Positions 27,897 to 36,461 of a DNA stretch of 64,000 bases are shown piece by piece. A model generated the notes under the pieces. The model saw only the letters and a program-made list of their open reading frames with translations, was not told the DNA's origin and ran no database searches. Source of the stretch: Paenibacillus sp. PK3_47 (GTDB lineage: Bacteria; Bacillota; Bacilli; Paenibacillales; Paenibacillaceae); contig NZ_CP026029.1 in the NCBI RefSeq assembly GCF_023520895.1, forward strand, positions 1,674,001-1,738,000, given 5' to 3'. Made by a program: the position numbers and the translations under genes. Positions within the stretch are counted from its first letter, which is position 1; each line of letters begins with the position of its first letter.

Positions 27897-28171
27897 AGCA
27901 AACAGCTCCTTTCGCATTTTCTCTATTGTGTCATATGGTGTCACTTTATGCTATGCAATAATTAACAAAAAACCTTCAGTTGGCTTCTTCCGTAGGCAAC
28001 AGACAGCTCGAGTAATTTTTTCTGAACTCCTTTGGAAACATTGGTTGTACTTATGTGCGAAACTCTACATAAAGTGTAAAGCGGTCTGTGCTCAGTGACC
28101 CGAACCTTGATAATAAATATTATCTGGTATACTTATACTCAGTTAATAAATAAAAGGATGTGATAGAGAGT

Positions 28172-28909
28172 ATGTTGAACCCGATTGCTTTTTCACTTGG
28201 ACCGGTTAAGGTACATTGGTACGGCATCATTATTGGAATAGGTGCCCTTTTGGGCTTAATGCTCGCCATTCGAGAAGGAAAGCGATTTTTAATTGGTGCA
28301 ATAATTGCAGCAGTAATCTATACACGACGGAAAGGATATAGTTTTTGGAGGATTGCCGACATTTGTGCACCAGGATTAATTACGGGACAAATGATTGGAC
28401 GCTGGGGTAACTTTGTAAATCAAGAAGCTCATGGTGGTCCTGTCTCTGAGAATTTTCTGAGCAGTAGCTTGCATCTTCCTAAATTTATAGTTAATCAGAT
28501 GTACATAGATGGTCAGTATTATCATCCAACATATTTGTATGAGTCAGTCTGGAGTCTACTCGGGCTTTTCCTGTTATTCTTCCTTCGGCGAAGAACTTTC
28601 TTAAAATCAGGTGAGCTCTTCATGAGCTATTTAGTATGGTATTCACTAGGACGTTTCTTCGTGGAGGGCGTGCGTACAGACAGTTTATCCTTTGCTGGAC
28701 CGCAGTGGCTTGCCTCCTTATTAAGAACCATATGGAATCCGGTTAAGTTCCTGGGTTGGGGAACAATGCAGACCGGTGAAAATATCCGAACTTCCCAGGT
28801 TTTAGCTATCTATATCATCTTATCTGCAGTTGCTTTCATTATCGTTCGGCACATTCATGGACGACCTACAATACAATATTATTCGGATATGAAAGTCAGC
28901 AATCGTTAA
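28172..28909 (+). CDS. lgt: Prolipoprotein diacylglyceryl transferase paralogue with an internal deletion
   Basis: About 245 residues. The ends match Lgt well: '[21 protein letters not shown]' at the start, the signature '[14 protein letters not shown]' (Arg77, Asn80, Glu85), '[10 protein letters not shown]' and '[10 protein letters not shown]'. But after residue 38-39 ('REGKRF') the sequence jumps to '[20 protein letters not shown]'. In full-length Lgt about 50 residues lie between, including membrane segment 2 and the conserved 'GGIAIHGALIG' His (His103 in E. coli numbering). The join is exactly in frame. The protein is therefore probably inactive or altered, and the cell must have a normal lgt elsewhere. 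A GTG start at 28160 is also possible. Confidence 0.82.
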   Translation: MLNPIAFSLGPVKVHWYGIIIGIGALLGLMLAIREGKRFLIGAIIAAVIYTRRKGYSFWRIADICAPGLITGQMIGRWGNFVNQEAHGGPVSENFLSSSLHLPKFIVNQMYIDGQYYHPTYLYESVWSLLGLFLLFFLRRRTFLKSGELFMSYLVWYSLGRFFVEGVRTDSLSFAGPQWLASLLRTIWNPVKFLGWGTMQTGENIRTSQVLAIYIILSAVAFIIVRHIHGRPTIQYYSDMKVSNR

Positions 28910-29009
28910 TAACACTAAGACACATTCAAATATTCCAGTTTAGAAAACCTTTTAATACAGCAGTCCAAATAGAAACTGTACGGCTTTTAATATTTCAATT
29001 TCATAATAA

Positions 29010-29070
29010 TATAAACAGCGGTAAGTCCTGGACAAGAAACACAAATCCAGACTGCCGCTGTTTATTATTA
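29010..29070 (+). terminator. Strong hairpin terminator downstream of lgt
   Basis: ATAAACAGCGGTA and TGCCGCTGTTTAT plus inner GTCCTGGA/TCCAG pairing form a long stem, followed by TTATTATT. Apart from this and the promoter at 29275, I see nothing in the 436-base gap from 28910 to 29345. Confidence 0.75.
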
Positions 29071-29274
29071 CACTGAGTAATATTTAGCCTTCACAAGTGG
29101 AATGTCCCTCCTGCTATTAGAACCTAGCCATTGGCAATGCTCTTCTCCGTTATTAAATAAATGCTATAACTTCACATTATGCTTGTCTACAGAAATCGTA
29201 CAAATCGTATTTCATCCTATAAGCCCCCTAATACCCTATAGGTAAATTATGTCCTAAGCCTATTAAAATACAAT

Positions 29275-29327
29275 TTGACATGTACCTATCTATATCGTAT
29301 TATTCTAATATATTAATATTGCGATAT
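29275..29327 (+). promoter_or_regulatory. Promoter and candidate operator of the sulfur operon
   Basis: TTGACA (29275-29280), a 17-base spacer and TATTAT (29298-29303) make a near-consensus promoter. An inverted repeat, ATATCG at 29292-29297 and CGATAT at 29322-29327, brackets the -10 box, as expected for the ArsR-family repressor encoded just downstream. A further small repeat, TACC-N5-GGTA, lies near 29232-29244. Confidence 0.65.
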
Positions 29328-29345
29328 CGGAAAGGTGATCATGAT

Positions 29346-29663
29346 ATGAACGATACTGATTTTAATAGTACTAATTCTAAACTGTTCGACGAACATGCTA
29401 ATTTGTTAAAAGCTCTGTCTCATCCGATTCGCCTATGCATTGTTCGCGGGCTCATGCGTAAAAAGAAATGTAACGTTTCCTATATGCAAGAATGTCTGGA
29501 CCTTCCGCAATCTACGGTATCCCAGCACCTGCAGAAGCTTCGCAGTGCTGGGATAGTCGCGACGGAGCGCAACGGCCTGGAAGTTAATTATGTAATAGCT
29601 GATCAACGGATTGAAGGAATTATAACTATTTTATTTGGAGAGGAAGACTTAAACCATGAGTAA
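29346..29663 (+). CDS. ArsR family transcriptional regulator
   Basis: A 105-residue winged-helix repressor from the ATG at 29346 (GAAAGGTGATC upstream). The core reads 'LLKALSHPIRLCIVRGLM' and the recognition helix 'LDLPQSTVSQHLQKLRSAGI'. Two cysteines (in 'RLCIVRG' and 'KKCNVSYMQEC', the latter holding a second) could sense sulfane sulfur or metal. Its last 8 bases overlap the start of the CoADR fusion (ATGAGTAA), so both are co-translated. It most likely represses this operon and responds to persulfide, by analogy with other ArsR sulfur sensors. Confidence 0.88.
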   Translation: MNDTDFNSTNSKLFDEHANLLKALSHPIRLCIVRGLMRKKKCNVSYMQECLDLPQSTVSQHLQKLRSAGIVATERNGLEVNYVIADQRIEGIITILFGEEDLNHE

Positions 29664-32157
29664 GAAAGTACTGATTGTCGGCGGGGTAGCTGGTGGTGCA
29701 TCAGCAGCAGCACGTCTGCGCCGACTGGATGAGCATGCAGAAATAATTATATTTGAAAAAGGGCCTTATATTTCTTTTGCCAACTGTGGCTTACCCTATT
29801 ATATTGGCGGCTCGATCGCTGACCGCGAACGCCTGCTGGTTCAAACACCTCAAGGCATGGCCGACCGTTTTCGGATCGATGTGCGTACGAAGAGTGAGGT
29901 TATTGCCATCGATTCGCATAAGCGTACGGTTCTGGTACAAAGCCATGAGCGCGGGCAATATGAAGAAAGCTATGACAAGCTGATTCTGTCTCCAGGTGCC
30001 CGTCCAGTTATTCCTGATATCCCCGGGAAAGATCATCCGCATATTTATACTGTCCGGAATATACCTGACATTGACCGTATTAAGCAGCAGGTAAACACAG
30101 ATAACAAACAATCTGCAATTGTTATAGGTGGTGGATTTATCGGTGTTGAAATGGCAGAGAATCTGAAGGAAGCCGGGCTTGATGTCACACTGATTGAGGG
30201 AAATGAACAGCTGTTAGCTCCTTTTGATGCTGAAATCGCCGCGGCACTGGCACAGGAAATGGAACAGCATGGCGTAAAGCTGCTGTTTTCACAGCGTGTT
30301 CAGGGCTTCCGTTCCATTGAGCATGGCATTGGTGTAGAGCTTGCGGGCGGCAATGTTCTTGCTGCAAATATGGTTATTCTCGCGATCGGGGTCACTCCGG
30401 ATACTTCTTTTCTAAATAATAGCGGTATTGCCCTCGGTGCGCGTGGACACATCATCGTGAATGAAGCACTGGAAAGTAATATCGCAGACATATATGCTGT
30501 GGGTGATGCTATCGAGGTTAAGGATTACATTCATGGCACTCAAACAGCAGTTCCGCTTGCAGGCCCTGCAAATAAACAAGGCCGAATCGTTGCAGACCGG
30601 ATTGCAGGACTGAATTCTACCTATAAGGGAACTCAAGGTACATCCATCATTAAAGTGTTTGGCATGACCGGAGCTTCTACCGGCAGTAATGAGAAAACAC
30701 TAAGACGTCTTGGTACCGAGTATCGTTCTGTTATCGTTCACCCCGGCAGTCATGCATCCTATTATCCGGGAGCAAGCGCGATTACTCTTAAACTCCTGTT
30801 TACTCCAGATGGTAAAATCCTAGGCGCCCAAGCAGTCGGGTACGATGGTGTGGACAAACGGATTGATGACATCGCCACCGCCATTCATTTTGAAGGGTAT
30901 ATCAACGATCTGACAGAGCTTGAGTTGAGTTACGCACCGCCTTATTCCTCGGCCAAAGATCCGGTAAATATGGCCGGTTACGCAGCAGAAAATATTATAG
31001 CCGGACGTGTACAATCTTTTACGTATGATCAGCTTAGCTTACGCGAGCCACAACGGTCTATGCTAGTAGATGTACGTAGTGAGATGGAGCACCTTAATGG
31101 GCATATTCCTGGTTCGCTATCCATTCCGGTCGATGAGCTACGGCAGCGGCTAAATGAATTGGATTCCTCTAAGGAAATTTGGGTGTACTGCCAAGTTGGT
31201 TTACGGGGATATACGGCTTCACAAATTTTGCGTCAACATGGTTTTAACGTTAAAAATCTCAGCGGAGGCTATAAAACTTACCGTCAGGCACAATACAAGC
31301 CCGCTCCATTGTCTGAACGAAACGATGGCCACAATGGTGATCGAAACCATAGGGAGCTGACTCCTGAGTTGCAAAGAACGGTTGAACAGCCGAATGCACA
31401 GTTCTCTGACCAACCGCTGCAAATCGAAAACGAATTGAATGTATGCGGCTTAAGCTGTCCCGGACCGCTATTACAAGTCAAACAGACAATGGATCAGCTT
31501 GCCGAGGGGCAGATTCTCCGTGTAAAAGCTTCAGATCCGGGATTTTATGAAGATGTGAAAGCATGGGCAACCATGTCTGGCTCCCCGCTCCTGCAATTGG
31601 AAAGAGGCAAAGGCGGTATTATCGAGGCGGTGATTGCCAAGCAAACAAGCTCAACTCCATACTCTTCAGTTGAAACCTCTAACCCTGAACCTGCCAGCAC
31701 TATGGTCGTCTTCAGTGGTGATCTGGATAAAGCGATCGCATCCTTTATTATTGCAAATGGCGCGGCTGCAAGCGGACGCAAAGTAACGATGTTTTTTACA
31801 TTCTGGGGTCTGAATGTTATCCGCAAGCATCAGCCACAGAAGCTATCTAAAACCATGATCGGCCGTATGTTTGACATGATGCTGCCACGCGGCAGCCGCA
31901 AGCTGGGCTTATCCAGAATGAACATGCTAGGTGCCGGACCGAAGCTTATCCGAAGCATTATGGGGAGCAACAATGTGGCTTCTCTGGAAGAACTCATGCA
32001 GAGCGCAATTACTCAGGGCGTAGAAATCGTCGCCTGTCAGATGTCAATGGATTTAATGGGTATCCAGCGTGAGGAACTAATGGATGGGGTCAAAATTGGC
32101 GGTGTCGGCTATTATCTGGGACAAGCAGCTGAAGCAAATCATAACCTATTTGTTTAG
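29656..32157 (+). CDS. CoA-disulfide/persulfide reductase fused to rhodanese, TusA-like and DsrE-like domains
   Basis: An 833-residue four-module protein. (1) A pyridine nucleotide-disulfide oxidoreductase of the CoADR family (1-450) with FAD motif 'IVGGVAGGASAAARLRR' and redox Cys44 in 'SFANCGLPYY'. (2) A rhodanese (about 465-555) with active Cys512 in 'YCQVGLRGY'. (3) A TusA/SirA-like sulfur carrier (about 592-660) with 'CGLSCPGPLLQ' (Cys597, Cys601). (4) A DsrE-like domain (about 680-833) with Cys794 in 'IVACQMSMDL'. The chain of cysteines suggests sulfane sulfur is handed between modules while persulfides or polysulfides are reduced with NAD(P)H. The cytoplasm is the expected site. A terminator follows. 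Confidence 0.93.
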   Translation: MSKKVLIVGGVAGGASAAARLRRLDEHAEIIIFEKGPYISFANCGLPYYIGGSIADRERLLVQTPQGMADRFRIDVRTKSEVIAIDSHKRTVLVQSHERGQYEESYDKLILSPGARPVIPDIPGKDHPHIYTVRNIPDIDRIKQQVNTDNKQSAIVIGGGFIGVEMAENLKEAGLDVTLIEGNEQLLAPFDAEIAAALAQEMEQHGVKLLFSQRVQGFRSIEHGIGVELAGGNVLAANMVILAIGVTPDTSFLNNSGIALGARGHIIVNEALESNIADIYAVGDAIEVKDYIHGTQTAVPLAGPANKQGRIVADRIAGLNSTYKGTQGTSIIKVFGMTGASTGSNEKTLRRLGTEYRSVIVHPGSHASYYPGASAITLKLLFTPDGKILGAQAVGYDGVDKRIDDIATAIHFEGYINDLTELELSYAPPYSSAKDPVNMAGYAAENIIAGRVQSFTYDQLSLREPQRSMLVDVRSEMEHLNGHIPGSLSIPVDELRQRLNELDSSKEIWVYCQVGLRGYTASQILRQHGFNVKNLSGGYKTYRQAQYKPAPLSERNDGHNGDRNHRELTPELQRTVEQPNAQFSDQPLQIENELNVCGLSCPGPLLQVKQTMDQLAEGQILRVKASDPGFYEDVKAWATMSGSPLLQLERGKGGIIEAVIAKQTSSTPYSSVETSNPEPASTMVVFSGDLDKAIASFIIANGAAASGRKVTMFFTFWGLNVIRKHQPQKLSKTMIGRMFDMMLPRGSRKLGLSRMNMLGAGPKLIRSIMGSNNVASLEELMQSAITQGVEIVACQMSMDLMGIQREELMDGVKIGGVGYYLGQAAEANHNLFV

Positions 32158-32197
32158 AATTTCAATCGTAAACCTAGGAGAACAAATAATTCACAGT

Positions 32198-32234
32198 AAA
32201 AAGGTCCCTTCCGGTCAGGAACGGGCCTTTTTAC
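32198..32234 (+). terminator. Terminator after the CoADR fusion
   Basis: AAAAAGGTCCCTTCC and GGAACGGGCCTTTTT with a five-base loop. Confidence 0.85.
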
Positions 32235-32284
32235 TTTAATCATTCTGTATATTAACCCAGTTTTTATTTTTAATAAAAACCCGT

Positions 32285-32340
32285 TTGACATTCACAATAA
32301 CTAATATTACAATTCCACTATTCAATTAATAAATTGAATA
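32285..32340 (+). promoter_or_regulatory. Promoter and perfect palindromic operator of the ArsR-rhodanese gene
   Basis: TTGACA (32285-32290), 17 bases, TACAAT (32308-32313). A perfect palindrome at 32319-32340, arms TATTCAATT and AATTGAATA around AATA, lies at the expected transcription start, 21 bases before the ATG. This is the arrangement for autorepression by the ArsR-type protein that follows. Confidence 0.7.
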
Positions 32341-32361
32341 TAGGATGAGGTGATAAAACTA

Positions 32362-33057
32362 ATGAATATGAATCGAGCTTGGAAAGAACGGCTGTATCAA
32401 GAATTTGCACGCGTTGGAAAAAGTCTTTCCAGCCCAAAACGATTGGAAATCCTTGATTTATTGAGCCAAGGTCCTAAGTCAGTAGAGCTTTTATCCAAAA
32501 GCTCCGGTATGAGCGTTGCGAATGTTTCACAGCATTTACAAACCCTTTATGAAGCGAAATTAGTGAGATTTACGAAAAAGGGCACATTTGTAATTTATCA
32601 ACTTGCCGACCCTGCAGTTGCTGAATTTATGTTGTCATTGTACAGCTTTTCTGAAAAAAAACTTGTAGAAATCCAGAGCATTAGATCAGAGATTACAAAT
32701 AATTATGAAGATATGCAGCCTGTTTCTTTGGAGGTGTTGATGGATCGTATGGAGAAAGGTGAAGTCCTATTACTGGACGTTAGGCCGAGGGAAGAATACG
32801 ATGCAGATCATATACCTGGAGCGATTTCCATTCCTATCGAAGAGTTGGAGAGTCAAATATCCGAATTGCCCTATAGCTTGGATATAGTTGCATATTGTCG
32901 CGGTCCCTATTGCTTCATGTCGTTTCAAGCCGTAGAAATATTAAAAACAAAAGGCTTACATGCTTTCCGTTTGGATGAAGGTGTTTTGGAATGGCGTCAA
33001 TTTACTGAACGACGCAGTTTCGGCTGCCCAGATAATTATAGTCAGGAGACACAATGA
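32362..33057 (+). CDS. ArsR-type regulator fused to a rhodanese domain
   Basis: A 231-residue fusion from the ATG at 32362 (AGGTGAT upstream; a GTG at 32350 sits inside that site). Residues about 10-95 are a winged helix with 'LSSPKRLEILDLLSQGPKSV' and 'SVANVSQHLQTL'. Residues about 120-222 are a rhodanese with 'LLLDVRPREEYDADHIPGA' and the active loop 'YCRGPYC' (Cys179, Cys184). Fusions of this sort are known in Firmicutes, and the rhodanese part probably senses or turns over sulfane sulfur to control DNA binding. The stop overlaps the next gene's ATG (ATGA), so it is coupled to the MFS carrier. Confidence 0.9.
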   Translation: MNMNRAWKERLYQEFARVGKSLSSPKRLEILDLLSQGPKSVELLSKSSGMSVANVSQHLQTLYEAKLVRFTKKGTFVIYQLADPAVAEFMLSLYSFSEKKLVEIQSIRSEITNNYEDMQPVSLEVLMDRMEKGEVLLLDVRPREEYDADHIPGAISIPIEELESQISELPYSLDIVAYCRGPYCFMSFQAVEILKTKGLHAFRLDEGVLEWRQFTERRSFGCPDNYSQETQ

Positions 33058-34367
33058 AAACCAAAAACAGTTTTAATTCACCTAAGAATCAACAACCATT
33101 ATGGTTAAACAGCTATATTAATTCACCAGAAAAACATAAGCAATTACAACGCCGGACGCTGCTGACCGTTGTTCTTTCACAAATATTCGGCGGGGCAGGA
33201 CTTGCGGCCGGTGTAACAGTCGGTGCACTGCTAGCGCAAGAAATGCTCGGCACAGACAGCTATGCCGGTGTTCCTACAGCTCTATTCACATTGGGTTCTG
33301 CTGGTGCAGCTTTATTGGTTGGTTGGCTTTCTCAGCGTCATGGTCGGCGCCTGGGTCTTGCAACCGGTTTTTTGAGCGGCGGCATTGGTGCCGTTGGGGT
33401 AGTCCTTGCAGCAGACCTAAATAATATTGTTCTTCTCTTCCTTTCTCTACTCGTCTATGGTGCAGGTACTGCAACAAATTTACAGGCACGTTACGCAGGG
33501 ACGGACCTTGCCAGCCCGGCTAAGCGAGCGACTGCGGTTAGTATTGCAATGGTATCCACTACTCTTGGTGCTGTTGCAGGTCCTAATCTCGTTGAACCTA
33601 TGGGCCAGTTTGCCAAGGCAATTGGAGTCCCGGCTCTGGCAGGCCCTTTTATTCTTGGAGCGGTTGCTTACATCCTTGCCGGCTTAGTGCTTTTAGTTTT
33701 TCTTCGTCCTGACCCGCTCCTCGTTGCTAGTGCAATTGCAGCTACACAAAAAAGTAATGATGCAACTCTCTCCAATAACCGTCAGGATAACTTAGCAAAG
33801 AACCAGCGTGGGGTAATTGTCGGAGCAACTGTCATGATTCTAACACAAATAGTTATGACTTCTATTATGACAATGACGCCTGTACATATGAGACATCATG
33901 GGCACGGTTTAAGCCAGGTTGGTCTTGTAATTGGATTCCATATTGGGGCTATGTATCTTCCTTCTTTGATCACGGGGATTCTAGTAGATAAGATTGGGCG
34001 AACTGCAATAGCCGTTGCAGCTGGAACTACGCTTCTTGCTGCAGGTATTCTTTCCGCTGTTGCTTCCACTGATTCTGTGACAATGCTAATTATTGCGCTT
34101 GCACTGCTTGGCTTAGGATGGAATTTTGGCCTGATTAGCGGTACAGCAATCATTGTCGACTCTACAAATTCTGCCAACCGTGCAAAGATTCAAGGCTCTA
34201 TAGATGTCCTGATTGCTCTGGCTGGTGCCTTGGGAGGCGTGTTGTCCGGTATGATTGTAGATCATTTCAGCTTTGCAACGCTATCCTATGCGGGGGCTCT
34301 TCTTGCCCTGCATCTTATACCTGTTATTTTGTGGTCCCGAAGCAATCGTAATCAGGCTACCCAATAA
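33054..34367 (+). CDS. MFS transporter linked to the ArsR-rhodanese regulator
   Basis: A 437-residue carrier with 12 membrane segments. The loop 2-3 motif 'LVGWLSQRHGRRLGLATG' and the mirror motif 'LITGILVDKIGRTAIAVAAG' mark the major facilitator superfamily. The central cytoplasmic loop (about 230-255) is polar. Its translation is coupled to the regulator, so it is probably induced by the same signal; export of a sulfur-containing or toxic compound is a reasonable guess, but the substrate is not visible. Confidence 0.88.
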   Translation: MKTKNSFNSPKNQQPLWLNSYINSPEKHKQLQRRTLLTVVLSQIFGGAGLAAGVTVGALLAQEMLGTDSYAGVPTALFTLGSAGAALLVGWLSQRHGRRLGLATGFLSGGIGAVGVVLAADLNNIVLLFLSLLVYGAGTATNLQARYAGTDLASPAKRATAVSIAMVSTTLGAVAGPNLVEPMGQFAKAIGVPALAGPFILGAVAYILAGLVLLVFLRPDPLLVASAIAATQKSNDATLSNNRQDNLAKNQRGVIVGATVMILTQIVMTSIMTMTPVHMRHHGHGLSQVGLVIGFHIGAMYLPSLITGILVDKIGRTAIAVAAGTTLLAAGILSAVASTDSVTMLIIALALLGLGWNFGLISGTAIIVDSTNSANRAKIQGSIDVLIALAGALGGVLSGMIVDHFSFATLSYAGALLALHLIPVILWSRSNRNQATQ

Positions 34368-34390
34368 TTCGGTTGACTTAAACTCACATC

Positions 34391-34434
34391 AAACTAGAAG
34401 CCTCACTTCAATGGCGAAGTGAGGCTTCTAGTTT
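34391..34434. terminator. Bidirectional terminator between the MFS and Lrp genes
   Basis: A perfect 19-base stem (AAACTAGAAGCCTCACTTC and its complement) around AATGGC, between converging genes. It overlaps the last codons of the minus-strand Lrp gene. Confidence 0.88.
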
Positions 34435-34877
34435 GATAATTTGATACTTAACGGGTTACGTTGTTTAACCTCTTGTACGGATATGCTCAAGGTATAATTT
34501 CCGTAATAAAGAATTTGTTCAAGAAAGAGATTTAAATTTTCCTGGGAAGTTACGTTTATTTTTAAATGGTAGCATCCTCCCCCCGATATACGGTGAGCTT
34601 CCACCACTTCGTCCCGTTCATTAATAAAACGTAAAAATGAATTGTGGTTAGCTTCATTCATAGTGATAGTGAGAAACCCCGTATAAGCAAACCCTAGTTT
34701 GATCTCATCTATAATAATGGAGTAGGCTTTAATTACACCGTTATCCTCAAGTTTTTTTATACGTTTTCCTACTGCTTGCCCCGTCAAATGAATTTGATGC
34801 CCTAATTCCTTCCATTGAATACGTGAATTTTCGGTTAGCAGCCGAAGGATGAGAATATCAATGTCGTCAATTTCCAT
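34428..34877 (-). CDS. Lrp/AsnC family transcriptional regulator
   Basis: A 149-residue regulator from the ATG at 34877 (AAAGGAA upstream; a TTG two codons earlier is less likely). The helix-turn-helix is 'IQWKELGHQIHLTGQAVGKR' and the RAM effector domain follows from about residue 65. It is a paralogue of the protein at 45559-45969; both share 'VHLTGQA/IHLTGQA' and 'KLED.GVI'. It could control the minus-strand thiol genes or the converging MFS gene; neither is shown. Confidence 0.85.
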   Translation of the reverse strand: MEIDDIDILILRLLTENSRIQWKELGHQIHLTGQAVGKRIKKLEDNGVIKAYSIIIDEIKLGFAYTGFLTITMNEANHNSFLRFINERDEVVEAHRISGGGCYHLKINVTSQENLNLFLEQILYYGNYTLSISVQEVKQRNPLSIKLSN

Positions 34878-34979
34878 ACTCAATTCCTTTCCTCTTGAAT
34901 TTGTGCACGCAGATGTATCTGTATAGATATATTATCGCCTATTTTGAAACGAATAATAACCTAAGCTACAACTTGCTTT

Positions 34980-35390
34980 TTATTTACAGTATTCTGAGCT
35001 ATAATTGTTATTTTTCGAGAGGTTACGAACATTTATAGATAGATAACACCTTCTAATGGCATACAAGTTCTGGAACCCACGACGTGCCAAAATCCGTGCA
35101 GCTTTCTTTCTCTGAAACCAGCTGCGGGCAAAAATAATCACCTCATCATTTGGTGCAAAACTTTTGCTCCATAGGAACGGTAATCTGCCAGTAGATATAT
35201 TTATCGATCCGGGAATATGCCGAATCGAATATTCACTTGCATCTCTAACGTCCAGTATCTTTACATTTACCCAACGTTCACGAAATAGATCCCACTCCTC
35301 ACTTCTAATAAAAGTGAGTGCTCGCAGAGGCCACAACTGGATTAACAACCACAAACCAGAGAGTGCCGTCAAACTATATACCAGTGTCAT
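34980..35390 (-). CDS. Membrane-anchored rhodanese-like protein lacking the catalytic cysteine
   Basis: A 136-residue protein with one N-terminal membrane segment (about 5-25) and a rhodanese fold ('KILDVRDASEYSIRHIPGSI', then 'ARILARRGFQNLYAI'). Where active enzymes have the Cys of 'CRSGxRS', this one has Ala88 in 'FARSWFQRKKA', so it cannot form the persulfide there. Residual Cys residues are at 'RRCYL' and at the extreme C-terminus ('SEYCK'). It may be a binding protein rather than an enzyme. AGAAGGAGC precedes the ATG. It follows a thioredoxin-like gene on the same strand. Confidence 0.8.
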   Translation of the reverse strand: MTLVYSLTALSGLWLLIQLWPLRALTFIRSEEWDLFRERWVNVKILDVRDASEYSIRHIPGSINISTGRLPFLWSKSFAPNDEVIIFARSWFQRKKAARILARRGFQNLYAIRRCYLSINVRNLSKNNNYSSEYCK

Positions 35391-35447
35391 ATGGAAGCTC
35401 CTTCTGTTGACTCTAATACATAACCTTGAAACAAATGAAGTCGGAGT

Positions 35448-35789
35448 TTAGCCTTCCTGAGTGTATGCCTCATAAAGCTGATCCAACTTTCGTTTTAATT
35501 CCTCAAACCGGACAAACCGATCTTCCCTCAAATACTCTTTTTGTTCGATAAACACGAGCATCATTGGAGCACTTAAGATCATAAAGTGTCCCGCAACTTC
35601 TTCGACTGTGCTGGCATCGATATGCCCTAAACAGATAAGTGGGTAATGAGACAAAAACTCTTTGAGTTTAGGTAGTAAAGCATGGCAAATACTGCAATTT
35701 GGCTTGGATATATATAAGAAACTCAGCTCATGCCGTTGAAGAAAAACCTCGACTTCCTGAATGGAAGTCAGCTCATATACTTCTTTCAT
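35448..35789 (-). CDS. Thioredoxin-like protein (CxxC)
   Basis: A 113-residue cytoplasmic thioredoxin fold with 'KPNCSICHALLPKLKEF' (redox Cys32 and Cys35) and the cis-proline region 'LSAPMMLVF'. The CSIC active site and short length resemble YtpP/YbbN-like thioredoxin family members of Bacilli. It belongs to a run of minus-strand thiol genes. A role in thiol-disulfide exchange or depersulfidation is likely. Confidence 0.83.
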   Translation of the reverse strand: MKEVYELTSIQEVEVFLQRHELSFLYISKPNCSICHALLPKLKEFLSHYPLICLGHIDASTVEEVAGHFMILSAPMMLVFIEQKEYLREDRFVRFEELKRKLDQLYEAYTQEG

Positions 35790-35881
35790 AGCTTGACAGC
35801 TCCAGTCTTCGTATTAAATTCGTTCTTTTTTATTTTGGCCCAATTCAATTGGACGTAACGTACAATATGCAAATGTAGATA

Positions 35882-36247
35882 TTAATAAAGCAACAATAAA
35901 ACAACCAGAATCAATAGAAAAAAAGATATGAGAGCCATCCCCACTGCTGTAAACCAAATTATAGTTTTAGGTGATTGGAATGTTTCCTGGTTAATTCCTC
36001 TCTGTTTCTTCCGATAATTCACAGTTGCCATATAAATGATAATGCATCCGATGATTACTGCTCCAATTCCAACCAGTGCAGCAATCGTATGCCCATAGTG
36101 CTCAAAAGTTGCAGTGCGAAAAACGACTCCCGCTGCTAAAAATCCCAATCCAATAATCGTGATTGACGTTCGTATCCATGCAAGAAAAGTGCGCTCATTA
36201 GCGAGATGTTGCTGAACATATTTATAATCGTTATGTTTTTGCTCCAT
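35882..36247 (-). CDS. DUF202 (YidH-like) small membrane protein
   Basis: A 121-residue protein with three membrane segments. The signature 'QHLANERTFLAWIRTSITII' followed by 'GLGF' is the DUF202 hallmark. Members are of unknown function and often lie near redox or stress genes. GGGGGATGG precedes the ATG. The region just upstream holds scraps of two other genes. Confidence 0.85.
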   Translation of the reverse strand: MEQKHNDYKYVQQHLANERTFLAWIRTSITIIGLGFLAAGVVFRTATFEHYGHTIAALVGIGAVIIGCIIIYMATVNYRKKQRGINQETFQSPKTIIWFTAVGMALISFFLLILVVLLLLY

Positions 36248-36360
36248 TCCTCAAACCATCCCCCTCTAAATTAGCAGTTAACTCTTCGTGTATGATTACC
36301 CTAAATAATCTGATGATATTCTTGCTTCTATAACAAGGTTTCCTTCTCTTTAATACATCC

Positions 36361-36414
36361 AAACGCGACAATCCCAATTCCAACAACGATCGGTACGAAG
36401 ATTCCTGAAATAAC
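36361..36414 (-). pseudogene. Scrap of a copper P-type ATPase gene
   Basis: About 53 bases match the copA segment at 51562-51614 with only a few changes and translate as '[17 protein letters not shown]', against '[17 protein letters not shown]' in the intact CopA of this window. No other part of copA is found nearby. The codon-level similarity with scattered, partly third-position changes suggests it came from a diverged copA copy, not a very recent one. Confidence 0.75.
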
Positions 36415-36461
36415 AAGCCATAAAAAACAACTCTAAAATGAGTTGTTCTCAATAATCATGA

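Noticed and set aside
29656..32157. Separate genes for reductase, rhodanese, TusA and DsrE parts
   Set aside because: There is one uninterrupted frame and no internal ribosome-binding sites, so it is a true fusion.
36231..36452. A 73-codon minus-strand frame
   Set aside because: It reads the copA scrap in the wrong frame and overlaps the DUF202 start.
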